A stretch of 13,898 bases of DNA from an uncultured Clostridia bacterium (GCA_947175045.1 CAMWLH010000019.1:1-13898), one strand, 5' to 3'; numbered from the stretch's first letter, positions 1 through 6,810 are shown. Program-made: numbers and translations. The notes: a model not told the origin generated them from the letters alone.

Positions 1-70
1 ACTTTTTCAGCATATAATGCACGAAATTTCCCCCGATAAATCCCGCGCCGCCGGTCACGATTATCTTCAT
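1..70 (-). CDS. rmlB: dTDP-glucose 4,6-dehydratase, N-terminal fragment (cut by window edge)
   Basis: Only the first 23 codons are inside the window. They begin MKIIVTGGAGFIGGNFVHYM, an almost diagnostic RmlB/RfbB N-terminus: a first beta strand followed by the TGGAGFIG glycine-rich NAD-binding loop and the NFVHY helix. The enzyme converts dTDP-glucose to dTDP-4-keto-6-deoxyglucose, the first committed step after RmlA toward dTDP-L-rhamnose and other dTDP-6-deoxysugars. It starts 26 nt after the glmS stop and is probably co-transcribed with it. The upstream sequence has only a weak purine stretch (GGGAACAG) as ribosome site. Other extended-SDR epimerases share the Rossmann loop, so the exact substrate is inferred from the GGNFVHY signature. 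The rest of the gene and any rmlA/C/D partners lie outside the window. Confidence 0.82.
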   Translation of the reverse strand, partial: MKIIVTGGAGFIGGNFVHYMLKK

Positions 71-96
71 TATGCAATCATCTGTTCCCGCAAATT

Positions 97-1917
97 TTAT
101 TCCACTGTGACTGATTTAGCAAGATTTCGCGGTCTGTCAACATCGTTTCCTTTGAGCACCGCCGTATAGTATGCAATAAGCTGGAGCGGCACGACCGCTG
201 TCATCGGTGAAAGCATCTCATCACACTCTCCAAGGTTTATAACATAATCGGCGACATCGCTTTCTATGAGGATATTACTTGCTGCAACCACTATGACATA
301 AGCCCCGCGTGCCTTAAGTTCCTTCATATTGCTGACGGTTTTCTCTTCAAGCTCTTTCTGAGTTACCACAGCAATAACCGGCATTCCCTCTGTGACAAGA
401 GAAATGGTTCCGTGTTTCAGCTCGCCTGCCGCGTAGGATTCACTATGTATATAGGAAATTTCCTTTAATTTAAGTGAACCCTCCATGCTAAGCGCATAAT
501 CCAGCCCGCGCCCGATATACAGCAGGCTATCCGCGTTCACCAACGTTGACGCGGCATACTGTGCCTTATCGTTGAGCTTTATTGCCTCGGATATTTTTTC
601 GGGTATCTCCAACAGAGACGCTGTAAGCTCACGGCAGCGCTGCTCGGAAATAGCTCCGTTCGCGTAAGCCGCGGCAAAGGCGAACAGATACATAACCGCT
701 ATCTGCACCATATACGCCTTGGTGGACGCTACCGCGATCTCCGGTCCAGCCAAGGTGTAGATGGTCATGTCAGCCTCGCGCGCTATGGAACTCCCCTTGG
801 CATTCACAATGGCAAGAGTTTTCGCGCCGAGGGATTTTGAGAGCCTCAACGCCGCCAGACTGTCGGCGGTCTCGCCCGACTGGGAAATGATTATCACCAG
901 ATCGTCCTTTTTCACAAGAGGCTTTCTGTATCTGAACTCCGACGCTATGTCCACATTTACGGGAATTTCCGCCAGGTCTTCGATTATGTATTTCCCGACA
1001 AGCCCTGCGTGCATTGCAGTTCCGCAGGCGGCTATATTGATACGCTTGAACCCGCGCAGCATATCGTAGGTTATGCCGCACTCCGAAAGATCGGGAAGTC
1101 CGTCGGTCACACGCGGCACAACGGTAGTTTTCACGGCGTCGGGCTGTTCGTTTATTTCTTTAATCATAAAGTGGGCATAACCCTGCTTTTCCGCCGCGTT
1201 TTCGTCCCAATCCGCATGGTGGAGCGGCTTGTCAAGCTGATTGTAATTCAGACCGTAAATTTTGGTGCTGTATGGCGAAAGCACCGCGATCTCGTCGGGC
1301 TCCGGCATATAATAGTCGCGGGTGTAGTTCAGTATCGCTGTAACATCGGAGGCGATAAAGCTCTCGCCCTCGCCGATACCCACAATAAGCGGGCTTTCCT
1401 TGCGCACCGCAAAGATAGTATCGGGGAAATCTCTGAATATTATCCCCAGCGCAAAGCTGCCGCGGATATCCCGTATAGCCTTTATGATAGCCTCTACAGG
1501 GTTTCCCTTATAGTAGAAGTCCAGGAGCTGCGCCGCGACCTCCGTGTCGGTCTGGCTGACAAATTCCCTCCCAAGGCTTATCAGCATATTTTTGATTTCT
1601 TTATAATTTTCGATAATTCCATTGTGGACTATCGTGACGTTCCCACCGCTGTGGGGATGAGAGTTTATGTCCGACGGTTCACCGTGAGTTGCCCAGCGCG
1701 TGTGACCTATTCCCACACGCCCCTCCGGAGAACCCTCCGACGCCATTTTAGCGCGCAGCTCCGCAATCCGGCCCTTAGCCTTGCGAACCTCAATATTGTT
1801 TTTGTCAAACACCGCGATCCCCGCGCTATCATAGCCGCGGTACTCCAGCTTTTCAAGCGTGCTCAGGAGCACCTCGGCGCAGTTTTTCCTGCCTACGTAT
1901 CCTACTATTCCGCACAT
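97..1917 (-). CDS. glmS: glutamine--fructose-6-phosphate aminotransferase (isomerizing)
   Basis: Makes glucosamine-6-phosphate from fructose-6-phosphate and glutamine in the cytoplasm, the entry step to UDP-GlcNAc. The protein is 606 aa, close to the usual 600-610. The N-terminal glutaminase domain starts MCGIVGYVG, with Cys2 becoming the N-terminal nucleophile. It keeps GHTRWATHGEP (residues 71-81), NSHPH (85-89) and HNGIIEN (98-104). Two SIS sugar-isomerase domains follow (roughly 290-420 and 460-595) with CGTAMHAG, ISQSGETADS and SESYAAGELKHG. The C-terminus RPRNLAKSVTVE is the canonical family tail. An in-frame start 8 codons upstream (1941) exists but would bury the catalytic Cys, so 1917 is chosen; AGGT in front serves as a weak ribosome site. 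It lies 34 nt after the glmM stop, which leaves no room for a glmS ribozyme leader. Confidence 0.97.
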   Translation of the reverse strand: MCGIVGYVGRKNCAEVLLSTLEKLEYRGYDSAGIAVFDKNNIEVRKAKGRIAELRAKMASEGSPEGRVGIGHTRWATHGEPSDINSHPHSGGNVTIVHNGIIENYKEIKNMLISLGREFVSQTDTEVAAQLLDFYYKGNPVEAIIKAIRDIRGSFALGIIFRDFPDTIFAVRKESPLIVGIGEGESFIASDVTAILNYTRDYYMPEPDEIAVLSPYSTKIYGLNYNQLDKPLHHADWDENAAEKQGYAHFMIKEINEQPDAVKTTVVPRVTDGLPDLSECGITYDMLRGFKRINIAACGTAMHAGLVGKYIIEDLAEIPVNVDIASEFRYRKPLVKKDDLVIIISQSGETADSLAALRLSKSLGAKTLAIVNAKGSSIAREADMTIYTLAGPEIAVASTKAYMVQIAVMYLFAFAAAYANGAISEQRCRELTASLLEIPEKISEAIKLNDKAQYAASTLVNADSLLYIGRGLDYALSMEGSLKLKEISYIHSESYAAGELKHGTISLVTEGMPVIAVVTQKELEEKTVSNMKELKARGAYVIVVAASNILIESDVADYVINLGECDEMLSPMTAVVPLQLIAYYTAVLKGNDVDRPRNLAKSVTVE

Positions 1918-1951
1918 TTTTCTACCTAACTCACTCGTCATTATGCGACTT

Positions 1952-3307
1952 TTATAAGGTCACAAATTCCTTTTTATTAACAACATTTTCGATTTTCTCC
2001 ACAAGCTCCGCGCAATGCTGTCTTGTCTTAGCCTCAACCATTATTCTGACCAACGGCTCGGTGCCGCTCGGTCTTACCAGAACGCGTCCGTCGCCGCCGA
2101 GCTCTGTTTCAGCCAACTTGATGGCAGCAAGAACATCAACATCGTTCAGCACGATGTTTTTATCCGAAACGCGGACGTTTTTCAGCAACTGCGGATACAC
2201 CCTCATAGGCTTGCACAGCTCGGAGAGCGCGCTTTTTTTAGCACACATCACCTGCATTATTTTAAGTGCGGTTATGATACCGTCGCCCGTGTTCGCGTAC
2301 TTTGAAAAAATTATGTGACCCGAGTTTTCTCCGCCGATAACATAACCGCCCTCGCTCATTTTCTCGTAAACGTATTTATCGCCAACAGCAGTTTTTTCGT
2401 AGGATATTCCCAGCTCGTCAAAGGCTTTGTAAAGCCCCAGATTGGACATAACGGTGGTCACGACGGTATTTTTCTCCAGCTTGCCGCGCTCCTTCATATA
2501 ACTGCCATAAATGTAGAGGATTTTATCACCGTCTACAAGCTGCCCCTTTTCATCGACTGCCAGACATCTATCAGCGTCGCCGTCAAAAGCAAATCCCGCA
2601 TCAAGCTGTTCCTCGACAACAAGCTTTTGTAAGCCATCAATATGCGTAGAACCGCAGTTGTTGTTGATATTAAGCCCGTCCGGCTTATTGTTGATGACAT
2701 ATGTTTTAGCACCAAGCGCGTCAAATACGCTTTTTGCAATAGTGAACGCCGAGCCGTTGGCGCAATCCAGACCTATTCTCTTGCCTTTAAAGGAATGCAC
2801 CGCCAGCGAGATAAGATATCCTATGTATCTGTTCCGCCCTGCGGAATAGTCCTGCGCGCAGCCTATCTCGTCACCCTGCGCAAGCGGGAGCTCCGGAACT
2901 TCTCCGTCGATATATTTTTCTATTTCAAGAAGAACGTCGTCCTCCATCTTTTCGCCCTTGCTGTTGAACAGCTTTATGCCGTTGTCGAAGTAGGGATTAT
3001 GGCTCGCGGATATCATAATCCCGCAATCAAACTCGTCCGTCCGCGTAACATAGGAAACGCTTGGAGTCGTCGTGACGTGCAGCAGAGAAACGTCCGCCCC
3101 CGAGGCTGTTAAGCCAGCTACTAACGCGTACTCAAACATATAGGAGCTCCTGCGCGTGTCCTTGCCTATAACTACGGACGCGCGGTGATCTCCGCCGTAA
3201 TACCTGCCTATAAATCGGCCTGTTTTAAAGGCGTGATCAACTCTCAAATCATTGTTAGCTTCACCGCGAAAGCCGTCGGTGCCAAAATATTTCATTTCTT
3301 TACTCAT
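1952..3307 (-). CDS. glmM: phosphoglucosamine mutase
   Basis: Interconverts glucosamine-6-phosphate and glucosamine-1-phosphate, directly after GlmS in the UDP-GlcNAc pathway. From the start used here the protein is 451 aa, normal for the family. In order: the FGTDGFRGEAN N-terminal motif; the phosphoserine loop ISASHNP with Ser102, the same number as the E. coli catalytic serine; the metal-binding loop DGDADR (242-247); the sugar-specificity loop GGENSGH; and the C-terminal phosphate-binding loop RPSGTEPLVRIMVEA. GENSGH and TDGFRG favour GlmM over phosphomannomutase or phosphoglucomutase. The start at 3307 (MSKEMKYFG) follows a GAGGG purine tract and overlaps the DUF2304 stop by 8 nt, suggesting translational coupling. 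A start 13 codons upstream (3346) is open but has no family support, and the internal Met5 is another possibility. Followed by glmS in the common Firmicute order. Confidence 0.96.
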   Translation of the reverse strand: MSKEMKYFGTDGFRGEANNDLRVDHAFKTGRFIGRYYGGDHRASVVIGKDTRRSSYMFEYALVAGLTASGADVSLLHVTTTPSVSYVTRTDEFDCGIMISASHNPYFDNGIKLFNSKGEKMEDDVLLEIEKYIDGEVPELPLAQGDEIGCAQDYSAGRNRYIGYLISLAVHSFKGKRIGLDCANGSAFTIAKSVFDALGAKTYVINNKPDGLNINNNCGSTHIDGLQKLVVEEQLDAGFAFDGDADRCLAVDEKGQLVDGDKILYIYGSYMKERGKLEKNTVVTTVMSNLGLYKAFDELGISYEKTAVGDKYVYEKMSEGGYVIGGENSGHIIFSKYANTGDGIITALKIMQVMCAKKSALSELCKPMRVYPQLLKNVRVSDKNIVLNDVDVLAAIKLAETELGGDGRVLVRPSGTEPLVRIMVEAKTRQHCAELVEKIENVVNKKEFVTL

Positions 3308-3662
3308 GTTTTTCTTTTCCCTCAAGCTCACGAACCCTTTTTTCAAGCAGTGCCTGCATTTGCGTTAATCTGTAAATGCGATTGTTCATATGGGATACTA
3401 TCATGGTAAGCGTAAATATGATAAGTAGCATAAACATTCCCGCAAAAAGGAAAACCGTATTTACGGGAGCAGCGATACCCACCCATGAGCCAATCATATC
3501 GACAAGCTGCGGGAATATTGCAAGAATAAGCAACCCGAGCCCAGCCGCCAGCCAGGTAAGTGAATATTTCAGATTAAGTTTCTTCTTAGCGAGATAGTAT
3601 ATAATGATGATCAGAAAAAGCAAAACGCAGACGATCAAAAAGATCTGAAGAATTAAATTCAT
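3300..3662 (-). CDS. small DUF2304-family membrane protein
   Basis: A 120 aa protein with three hydrophobic segments (about residues 4-24, 34-54 and 67-90) and a charged C-terminal tail (about 91-120, RIYRLTQMQALLEKRVRELEGKE) that looks like a short cytoplasmic coiled coil. This shape and sequence fit DUF2304, a family often found next to GT2 glycosyltransferases that make polyprenyl-phosphate sugars. Its start overlaps the stop of the upstream GT2 by 4 nt (ATGA), and its stop overlaps the glmM start by 8 nt, so it is translationally coupled on both sides. I infer that it anchors or regulates the GT2, or takes part in moving the lipid-linked sugar across the membrane as GtrA-type proteins are thought to do. 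No catalytic residues can be recognised and the biochemical role is unproven. Confidence 0.8.
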   Translation of the reverse strand: MNLILQIFLIVCVLLFLIIIIYYLAKKKLNLKYSLTWLAAGLGLLILAIFPQLVDMIGSWVGIAAPVNTVFLFAGMFMLLIIFTLTMIVSHMNNRIYRLTQMQALLEKRVRELEGKEKHE

Positions 3663-4381
3663 TTTTTACTACCTCTTTTCTTCTTTCTCGTTCCGATACG
3701 ACATACGATCAGCGCAAGCGAGACTTTTATCATGTAATATATCGAGCGCTTTGCGTTTATAGAGGAAACGCCGCCCTCGCGTTCCTTCATTACAACAGGG
3801 ATCTCCATTATATCAAAACCGTTCAGCGACGCCTCCACTATCGCCTCAGGTTCGGGATAGTCGTTAGCGTAATGAAATGAAAAGTATTCCGTAGCCGCAC
3901 GATTTGATGCGCGAAAACCACTTGTTGTATCGGTAACGGTTACTCCACAGCACATCTTTATAACCACCTTGATTATATTGATCCCCATTCTCCGCATGAA
4001 CGAGGTCTGAAAGCCTTCCTTAGTTATAAATCTTGAACCGATAGCAATGTCTGTCTTGTTTTCCAGAATAGGTCGGATCAGGTCTTTAATGTATGCGGGA
4101 TCATGCTGCCCGTCACCGTCGATCTGAATAGCGACATCATAATCATTCTGAACGGCGTACAGATATCCGCTCTGAACTCCACCGCCTATTCCAAGGTTAG
4201 CCGGCAGGGATATGTAATTATATCCGCGGCGCTTTATTATCTGTTCAGTGTTATCGGTGGAGCAATCGTTGACAATAAGGTAATCATACTGCGGATAATT
4301 ATTTATAAGATTATCCACCACCCGCTCTATATTCTCCGCTTCGTTATAGGCAGGGATTATTATCAATACCTTTTTATCCAT
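3659..4381 (-). CDS. GT2 glycosyltransferase, polyprenyl-phosphate sugar synthase-like
   Basis: A 240 aa GT-A fold protein of the dolichol-phosphate mannosyltransferase/GtrB type. It starts MDKKVLIIIPAYNEAENIE, has the nucleotide-binding VNDCSTDNT (38-45), the metal-binding IDGDGQHDP (87-95), IGSRF and DTTSGFRASNRAA. The C-terminal SIYYMIKVSLALIVCRIG followed by a Lys/Arg-rich tail could be a juxtamembrane helix, but there are no full GtrB-type membrane spans. Such enzymes transfer a sugar from a nucleotide donor to polyprenyl phosphate on the inner face of the membrane. The start at 4381 is chosen because AGAGGTG lies 6 nt upstream; a longer frame to 4438 would overlap manC. The stop overlaps DUF2304 by 4 nt, pointing to a two-protein unit. 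The sugar donor cannot be read from the sequence. Confidence 0.88.
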   Translation of the reverse strand: MDKKVLIIIPAYNEAENIERVVDNLINNYPQYDYLIVNDCSTDNTEQIIKRRGYNYISLPANLGIGGGVQSGYLYAVQNDYDVAIQIDGDGQHDPAYIKDLIRPILENKTDIAIGSRFITKEGFQTSFMRRMGINIIKVVIKMCCGVTVTDTTSGFRASNRAATEYFSFHYANDYPEPEAIVEASLNGFDIMEIPVVMKEREGGVSSINAKRSIYYMIKVSLALIVCRIGTRKKKRGSKK

Positions 4382-4387
4382 AGTTTG

Positions 4388-4394
4388 CACCTCT
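4388..4394 (-). promoter_or_regulatory. ribosome binding site fixing the GT2 start at 4381
   Basis: AGAGGTG on the minus strand lies 6 nt before the ATG at 4379-4381, a near-ideal distance. It supports the 240 aa product rather than the 259 aa frame that begins at 4438 inside manC. Confidence 0.7.
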
Positions 4395-4397
4395 TTT

Positions 4398-5735
4398 TCA
4401 ACTTCTATGCTCATTTTCGGCATTTTCTGTCCCATCACCTACAAGCTCCTTACCGACCTGAATTTCTATAATTTCGGTATCGGTAACAGCCTCTAATCCA
4501 TGCTTAACTCCCTCGGCTACGGCGTAGGCATCTCCCGCATAAGCCTCATGAGCGCGGTCATTTATGGTTATGATACACTTACCGCTTATGACCGTGATGA
4601 CCTCGGAACGGCTCTTATGCGATTGGTAATCTATCTTCATGCCCTGCTTTATTTTTTTGCGCTTTGTGAGAGATTTTGTTCCGTCATCATTTACCGCAAA
4701 ATCCAGCACCTTGTATTCGCCCCAAGAACGCTCCTCAAACATAGGGCGCATATCCCTGTCCTCAACGTATTTCTTTATGAACGAGCTCTGCTCCTTATCC
4801 GCAACTAGAATACCATCAGGACTCGCGGCAACGACCATATTTTTCGCACCCATAACAATCACTGGAATTTCAAGCTCATTGATTGCATGGGTATTCACGC
4901 AATCTTCCGAGATAATAACATCTCCTATTGGTTTATTGTCCATGACCTCTGTGAGAGTATTCCAGGTGCCAAGATCTTTCCACTCGCCGTTATAGGACAC
5001 CGCTGCGACAGAATCCGCCTTTTCCACAACGGCATAGTCAAAGCTGTTTTTTTCAAAGGAATTATATTGGCTGAGAACATCGTTGAAACTCTCATATTTT
5101 ATCGCCGAATTCACGATATTCAGCAGATAGGACAGCTTGAATGCGAACACTCCACAGTTCCACAGGCCGCCGCGGTTTATGAATTCTTGTGCAGTTTTCA
5201 TGTTGGGCTTTTCCTTGAATTCGGCAACGCGGTTTATTTCCTTGTCGGTCTCGGCGGGAATGATATAGCCGTATTTTTCGGAGGGATATGTAGGCTTGAC
5301 TCCCATCAGAACTATATCCGCCGCGTCGCTCTGAACGGCTCTGTCAAGCGTTTTGAGCATACCGAAATATTCGCTGTCAACGTAGGGGTCAACAGGCAGG
5401 ACTATTACCGTTTCGTCGGGCTTGCAGTTCCTTTCCAATTTAAGATAAACCGCCGTCAGCGCGATAGCGGGGAAGGTGTTGCGGCGCTCCGGCTCGACTA
5501 CGATGGAGACCTTATCGCCCAGCTGGTTCCTGATGGACTCCACCTGTGAGGCTCCTGTAGCAATGGTGATCTTTGCGTCGGTCGCTGCGCTCAGCTGTCT
5601 GTAAACGCGTTGGACCATGGACTCCACCCCGCCGTTTTCATCCTTCACGACCTTCAAAAACTGCTTGGAGCGGATCTCGTTCGACAGCGGCCACAACCGC
5701 TTTCCCGATCCGCCGGAGAGGAGTATAATCCGCAT
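4398..5735 (-). CDS. manC: mannose-1-phosphate guanylyltransferase with C-terminal cupin domain
   Basis: Forms GDP-mannose from GTP and mannose-1-phosphate and would feed the gmd pathway encoded upstream. The protein is 445 aa. The nucleotidyltransferase domain has SGGSGKRLWPLS (7-18), EPERRNTFPAIA (81-92), VLPVDPYVD (112-120) in place of the classical PSDH, KYGYI, FKEKP (173-177) and LWNCGVFAFK. The C-terminal cupin (about 335-430, from RSWGEYKVLD) corresponds to the type II phosphomannose isomerase domain, but its metal site looks eroded: Q371-S-H-K-S375-R-S-E378 where a His-x-His...Glu pattern is usual. The start could be ATG 5735 or the adjacent GTG 5738; AAGGAT upstream is better spaced for the GTG, while family N-termini fit the ATG. 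Related sugar-1-phosphate nucleotidyltransferases are possible, but gmd and the fcl-like gene make GDP-mannose the best fit. Confidence 0.88.
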   Translation of the reverse strand: MRIILLSGGSGKRLWPLSNEIRSKQFLKVVKDENGGVESMVQRVYRQLSAATDAKITIATGASQVESIRNQLGDKVSIVVEPERRNTFPAIALTAVYLKLERNCKPDETVIVLPVDPYVDSEYFGMLKTLDRAVQSDAADIVLMGVKPTYPSEKYGYIIPAETDKEINRVAEFKEKPNMKTAQEFINRGGLWNCGVFAFKLSYLLNIVNSAIKYESFNDVLSQYNSFEKNSFDYAVVEKADSVAAVSYNGEWKDLGTWNTLTEVMDNKPIGDVIISEDCVNTHAINELEIPVIVMGAKNMVVAASPDGILVADKEQSSFIKKYVEDRDMRPMFEERSWGEYKVLDFAVNDDGTKSLTKRKKIKQGMKIDYQSHKSRSEVITVISGKCIITINDRAHEAYAGDAYAVAEGVKHGLEAVTDTEIIEIQVGKELVGDGTENAENEHRS

Positions 5736-5741
5736 CACTCA

Positions 5742-6293
5742 TCACATCCTTCTTTTCCCAACCAATATTGGGAAATACTTATTCATTATAGCTATAATCG
5801 GTATCAAAACAACAATAGCTATAATCAATTTTGCTACCTCAACCAAACCTTGATTAACGTTAGAAATATCAATGATACCGCCAATAACATCTATCGCTTC
5901 ATATACAGTCAAATGCAGCGCATAAATCGGGAGCGTGTTTTGCCCCAATTTACACAACAATTTGCAATACGATAGTTCAGACAGTAATATGCTGAAACCA
6001 CATAGCATTATAGAGCCCGTAAATCCTCCGGCGAAAAACAACAAGTATGAATTCCCGTAGTTGCCGGAACAAATATCCACTACCCCGCATACGTGCCCGC
6101 AAACCATAGTTACCAGGAAACTAATAATTATAATCAAAACCATAGAGGTTCTAGTATATTTTATCCCATTATTTAGCTTGTCCCGCACCATATATCCAAG
6201 CCCCATAAAGATAATGCAAATAAATACATTATCTATACTCCATGGAAGTAACAGATCAAAGAAAAAATTATACAGACAGCCGATCATAACCAT
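5742..6293 (-). CDS. acyltransferase-3 family O-acetylase, C-terminal half (frame-split gene)
   Basis: A 183 aa frame that begins inside the TA repeat. It carries the second half of an integral-membrane acyltransferase-3 (OafA/NolL-like) protein: LPWSIDNVFICIIFMGLGYMVRD (16-38), several further membrane spans, and the late-family motif NTLPIYALHLTVYE (119-132). It lacks the N-terminal active-site region, which is encoded in another frame at 6293-6793. The ATG at 6293 overlaps the stop of that frame (TAATG) and has no ribosome site, only the TA repeat upstream, so independent translation would depend on termination-reinitiation. Removing one TA unit, or adding two, joins both halves into one protein of about 350 aa, the normal family size. 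Such enzymes acetylate sugars of surface glycans. Its stop lies just before the manC start. Confidence 0.85.
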   Translation of the reverse strand: MVMIGCLYNFFFDLLLPWSIDNVFICIIFMGLGYMVRDKLNNGIKYTRTSMVLIIIISFLVTMVCGHVCGVVDICSGNYGNSYLLFFAGGFTGSIMLCGFSILLSELSYCKLLCKLGQNTLPIYALHLTVYEAIDVIGGIIDISNVNQGLVEVAKLIIAIVVLIPIIAIMNKYFPILVGKRRM

Positions 6294-6321
6294 TATATAT
6301 ATATATATATATAATGGTTAT
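6286..6321. repeat. (TA)10 microsatellite inside a 36-bp perfect palindrome
   Basis: Positions 6294-6313 are ten uninterrupted TA units. They are flanked by matching arms (ATAACCAT on the left, ATGGTTAT on the right), so 6286-6321 reads identically on both strands. The tract lies within the coding region of the acyltransferase-3 gene, exactly where its two halves change frame. Counting codons on the minus strand, 10 units place a TAA stop at 6293-6295. Nine units, or 12, would read HYIYIYI...MVMIG straight into the second half. Dinucleotide tracts of this length are classic slipped-strand mispairing sites, and the palindrome could add a hairpin in DNA or mRNA. There is no GC-rich stem or U-tract, so it is not a normal terminator. 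Confidence 0.93.
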
Positions 6322-6793
6322 TGAGTTTCTTACACAGACGGATAACAGTATACATAAGCACTTCCATTACAAACAGCGCTAAGAGAAACCACATCTGCAT
6401 ATATCCACGCATAATTAAATCAGATTCAGCGGGATTTTTGAATAATGAAGCTCGCCCATAAAAAAAGCCTATCAACAGCTTCCAATCCAATGACTGAGGC
6501 TCAAAAACAAATAAATATCCAACAAATATACATAGAAGTGCCGCACTGAAAAAAGCATACGGAATAATCAAACCCCAAAATTTTTTCTTCAGAAATTTTT
6601 CAAAAGGAATATCCGCATGAAATGTTATGCCGCTTAAAAAGAAAAAAACAGGCATAAAAAACACAGTAATATATGGACGTATAAGTGGAAAATTCAGGTG
6701 CTCTATCATTACCAACAGTATTGCAGTAGCTCTTGCAACATCAATCCATTCAGTTCTGTCGCCAGACAGTTTTAAATTTATAGTTTTTTTCAA
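6293..6793 (-). CDS. acyltransferase-3 family O-acetylase, N-terminal half (frame-split gene)
   Basis: A 166 aa frame with the start of an acyltransferase-3 domain: RTEWIDVARATAILLVMIEH (13-32) with the probable catalytic His32, MPVFFFLSGITF (47-58), KKFWGLIIPYAFF (70-82) and QMWFLLALFVMEV (133-145). It ends in the repetitive tail NNHYIYIYI encoded by the TA tract and then stops, about half way through the usual 340-360 aa protein. The other half follows in a different frame at 5742-6293. The only in-frame start is TTG (6791-6793), with GGGGG about 14 nt upstream, which is long. An ATG at 6804-6806 lies in another frame that would join this one if the A7 run at 6784-6790 lost one base. The gene begins 17 nt after the stop of the preceding acetyltransferase gene. 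The predicted role is O-acetylation of the glycan, switched off in this copy. Confidence 0.85.
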   Translation of the reverse strand: MKKTINLKLSGDRTEWIDVARATAILLVMIEHLNFPLIRPYITVFFMPVFFFLSGITFHADIPFEKFLKKKFWGLIIPYAFFSAALLCIFVGYLFVFEPQSLDWKLLIGFFYGRASLFKNPAESDLIMRGYMQMWFLLALFVMEVLMYTVIRLCKKLNNHYIYIYI

Positions 6794-6810
6794 AATGCGC
6801 CGCCATCCCC

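Noticed and set aside
1009..1929. A 306-codon open frame on the plus strand opposite glmS
   Set aside because: It is the mirror of a strongly conserved, complete glmS gene. The translation has no recognisable domain and no plausible ribosome site, and the frame arises from the GC-biased codon pattern of glmS.
97..1941. glmS starting 8 codons upstream at 1941
   Set aside because: The catalytic Cys must become the N-terminal residue after Met removal, so MCGIVGYVG at 1917 is the functional start.
1918..1951. glmS ribozyme upstream of glmS
   Set aside because: Only 34 nt separate glmM and glmS, far too short for the ribozyme fold, and no core sequence is visible within the end of glmM.
4887..5549. 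A 220-codon plus-strand frame opposite manC
   Set aside because: Antisense to an intact manC, with low-complexity composition and no family resemblance.
6286..6321. The palindrome as a rho-independent terminator
   Set aside because: The stem is almost pure A/T, no U-run follows, and it lies within a coding sequence whose second half and downstream genes continue.
6061..6324. Plus-strand frame running through the TA tract (ends in alternating Tyr-Ile)
   Set aside because: The repeat codes Tyr-Ile on either strand. The minus-strand frames carry clear acyltransferase motifs, while this one has none.
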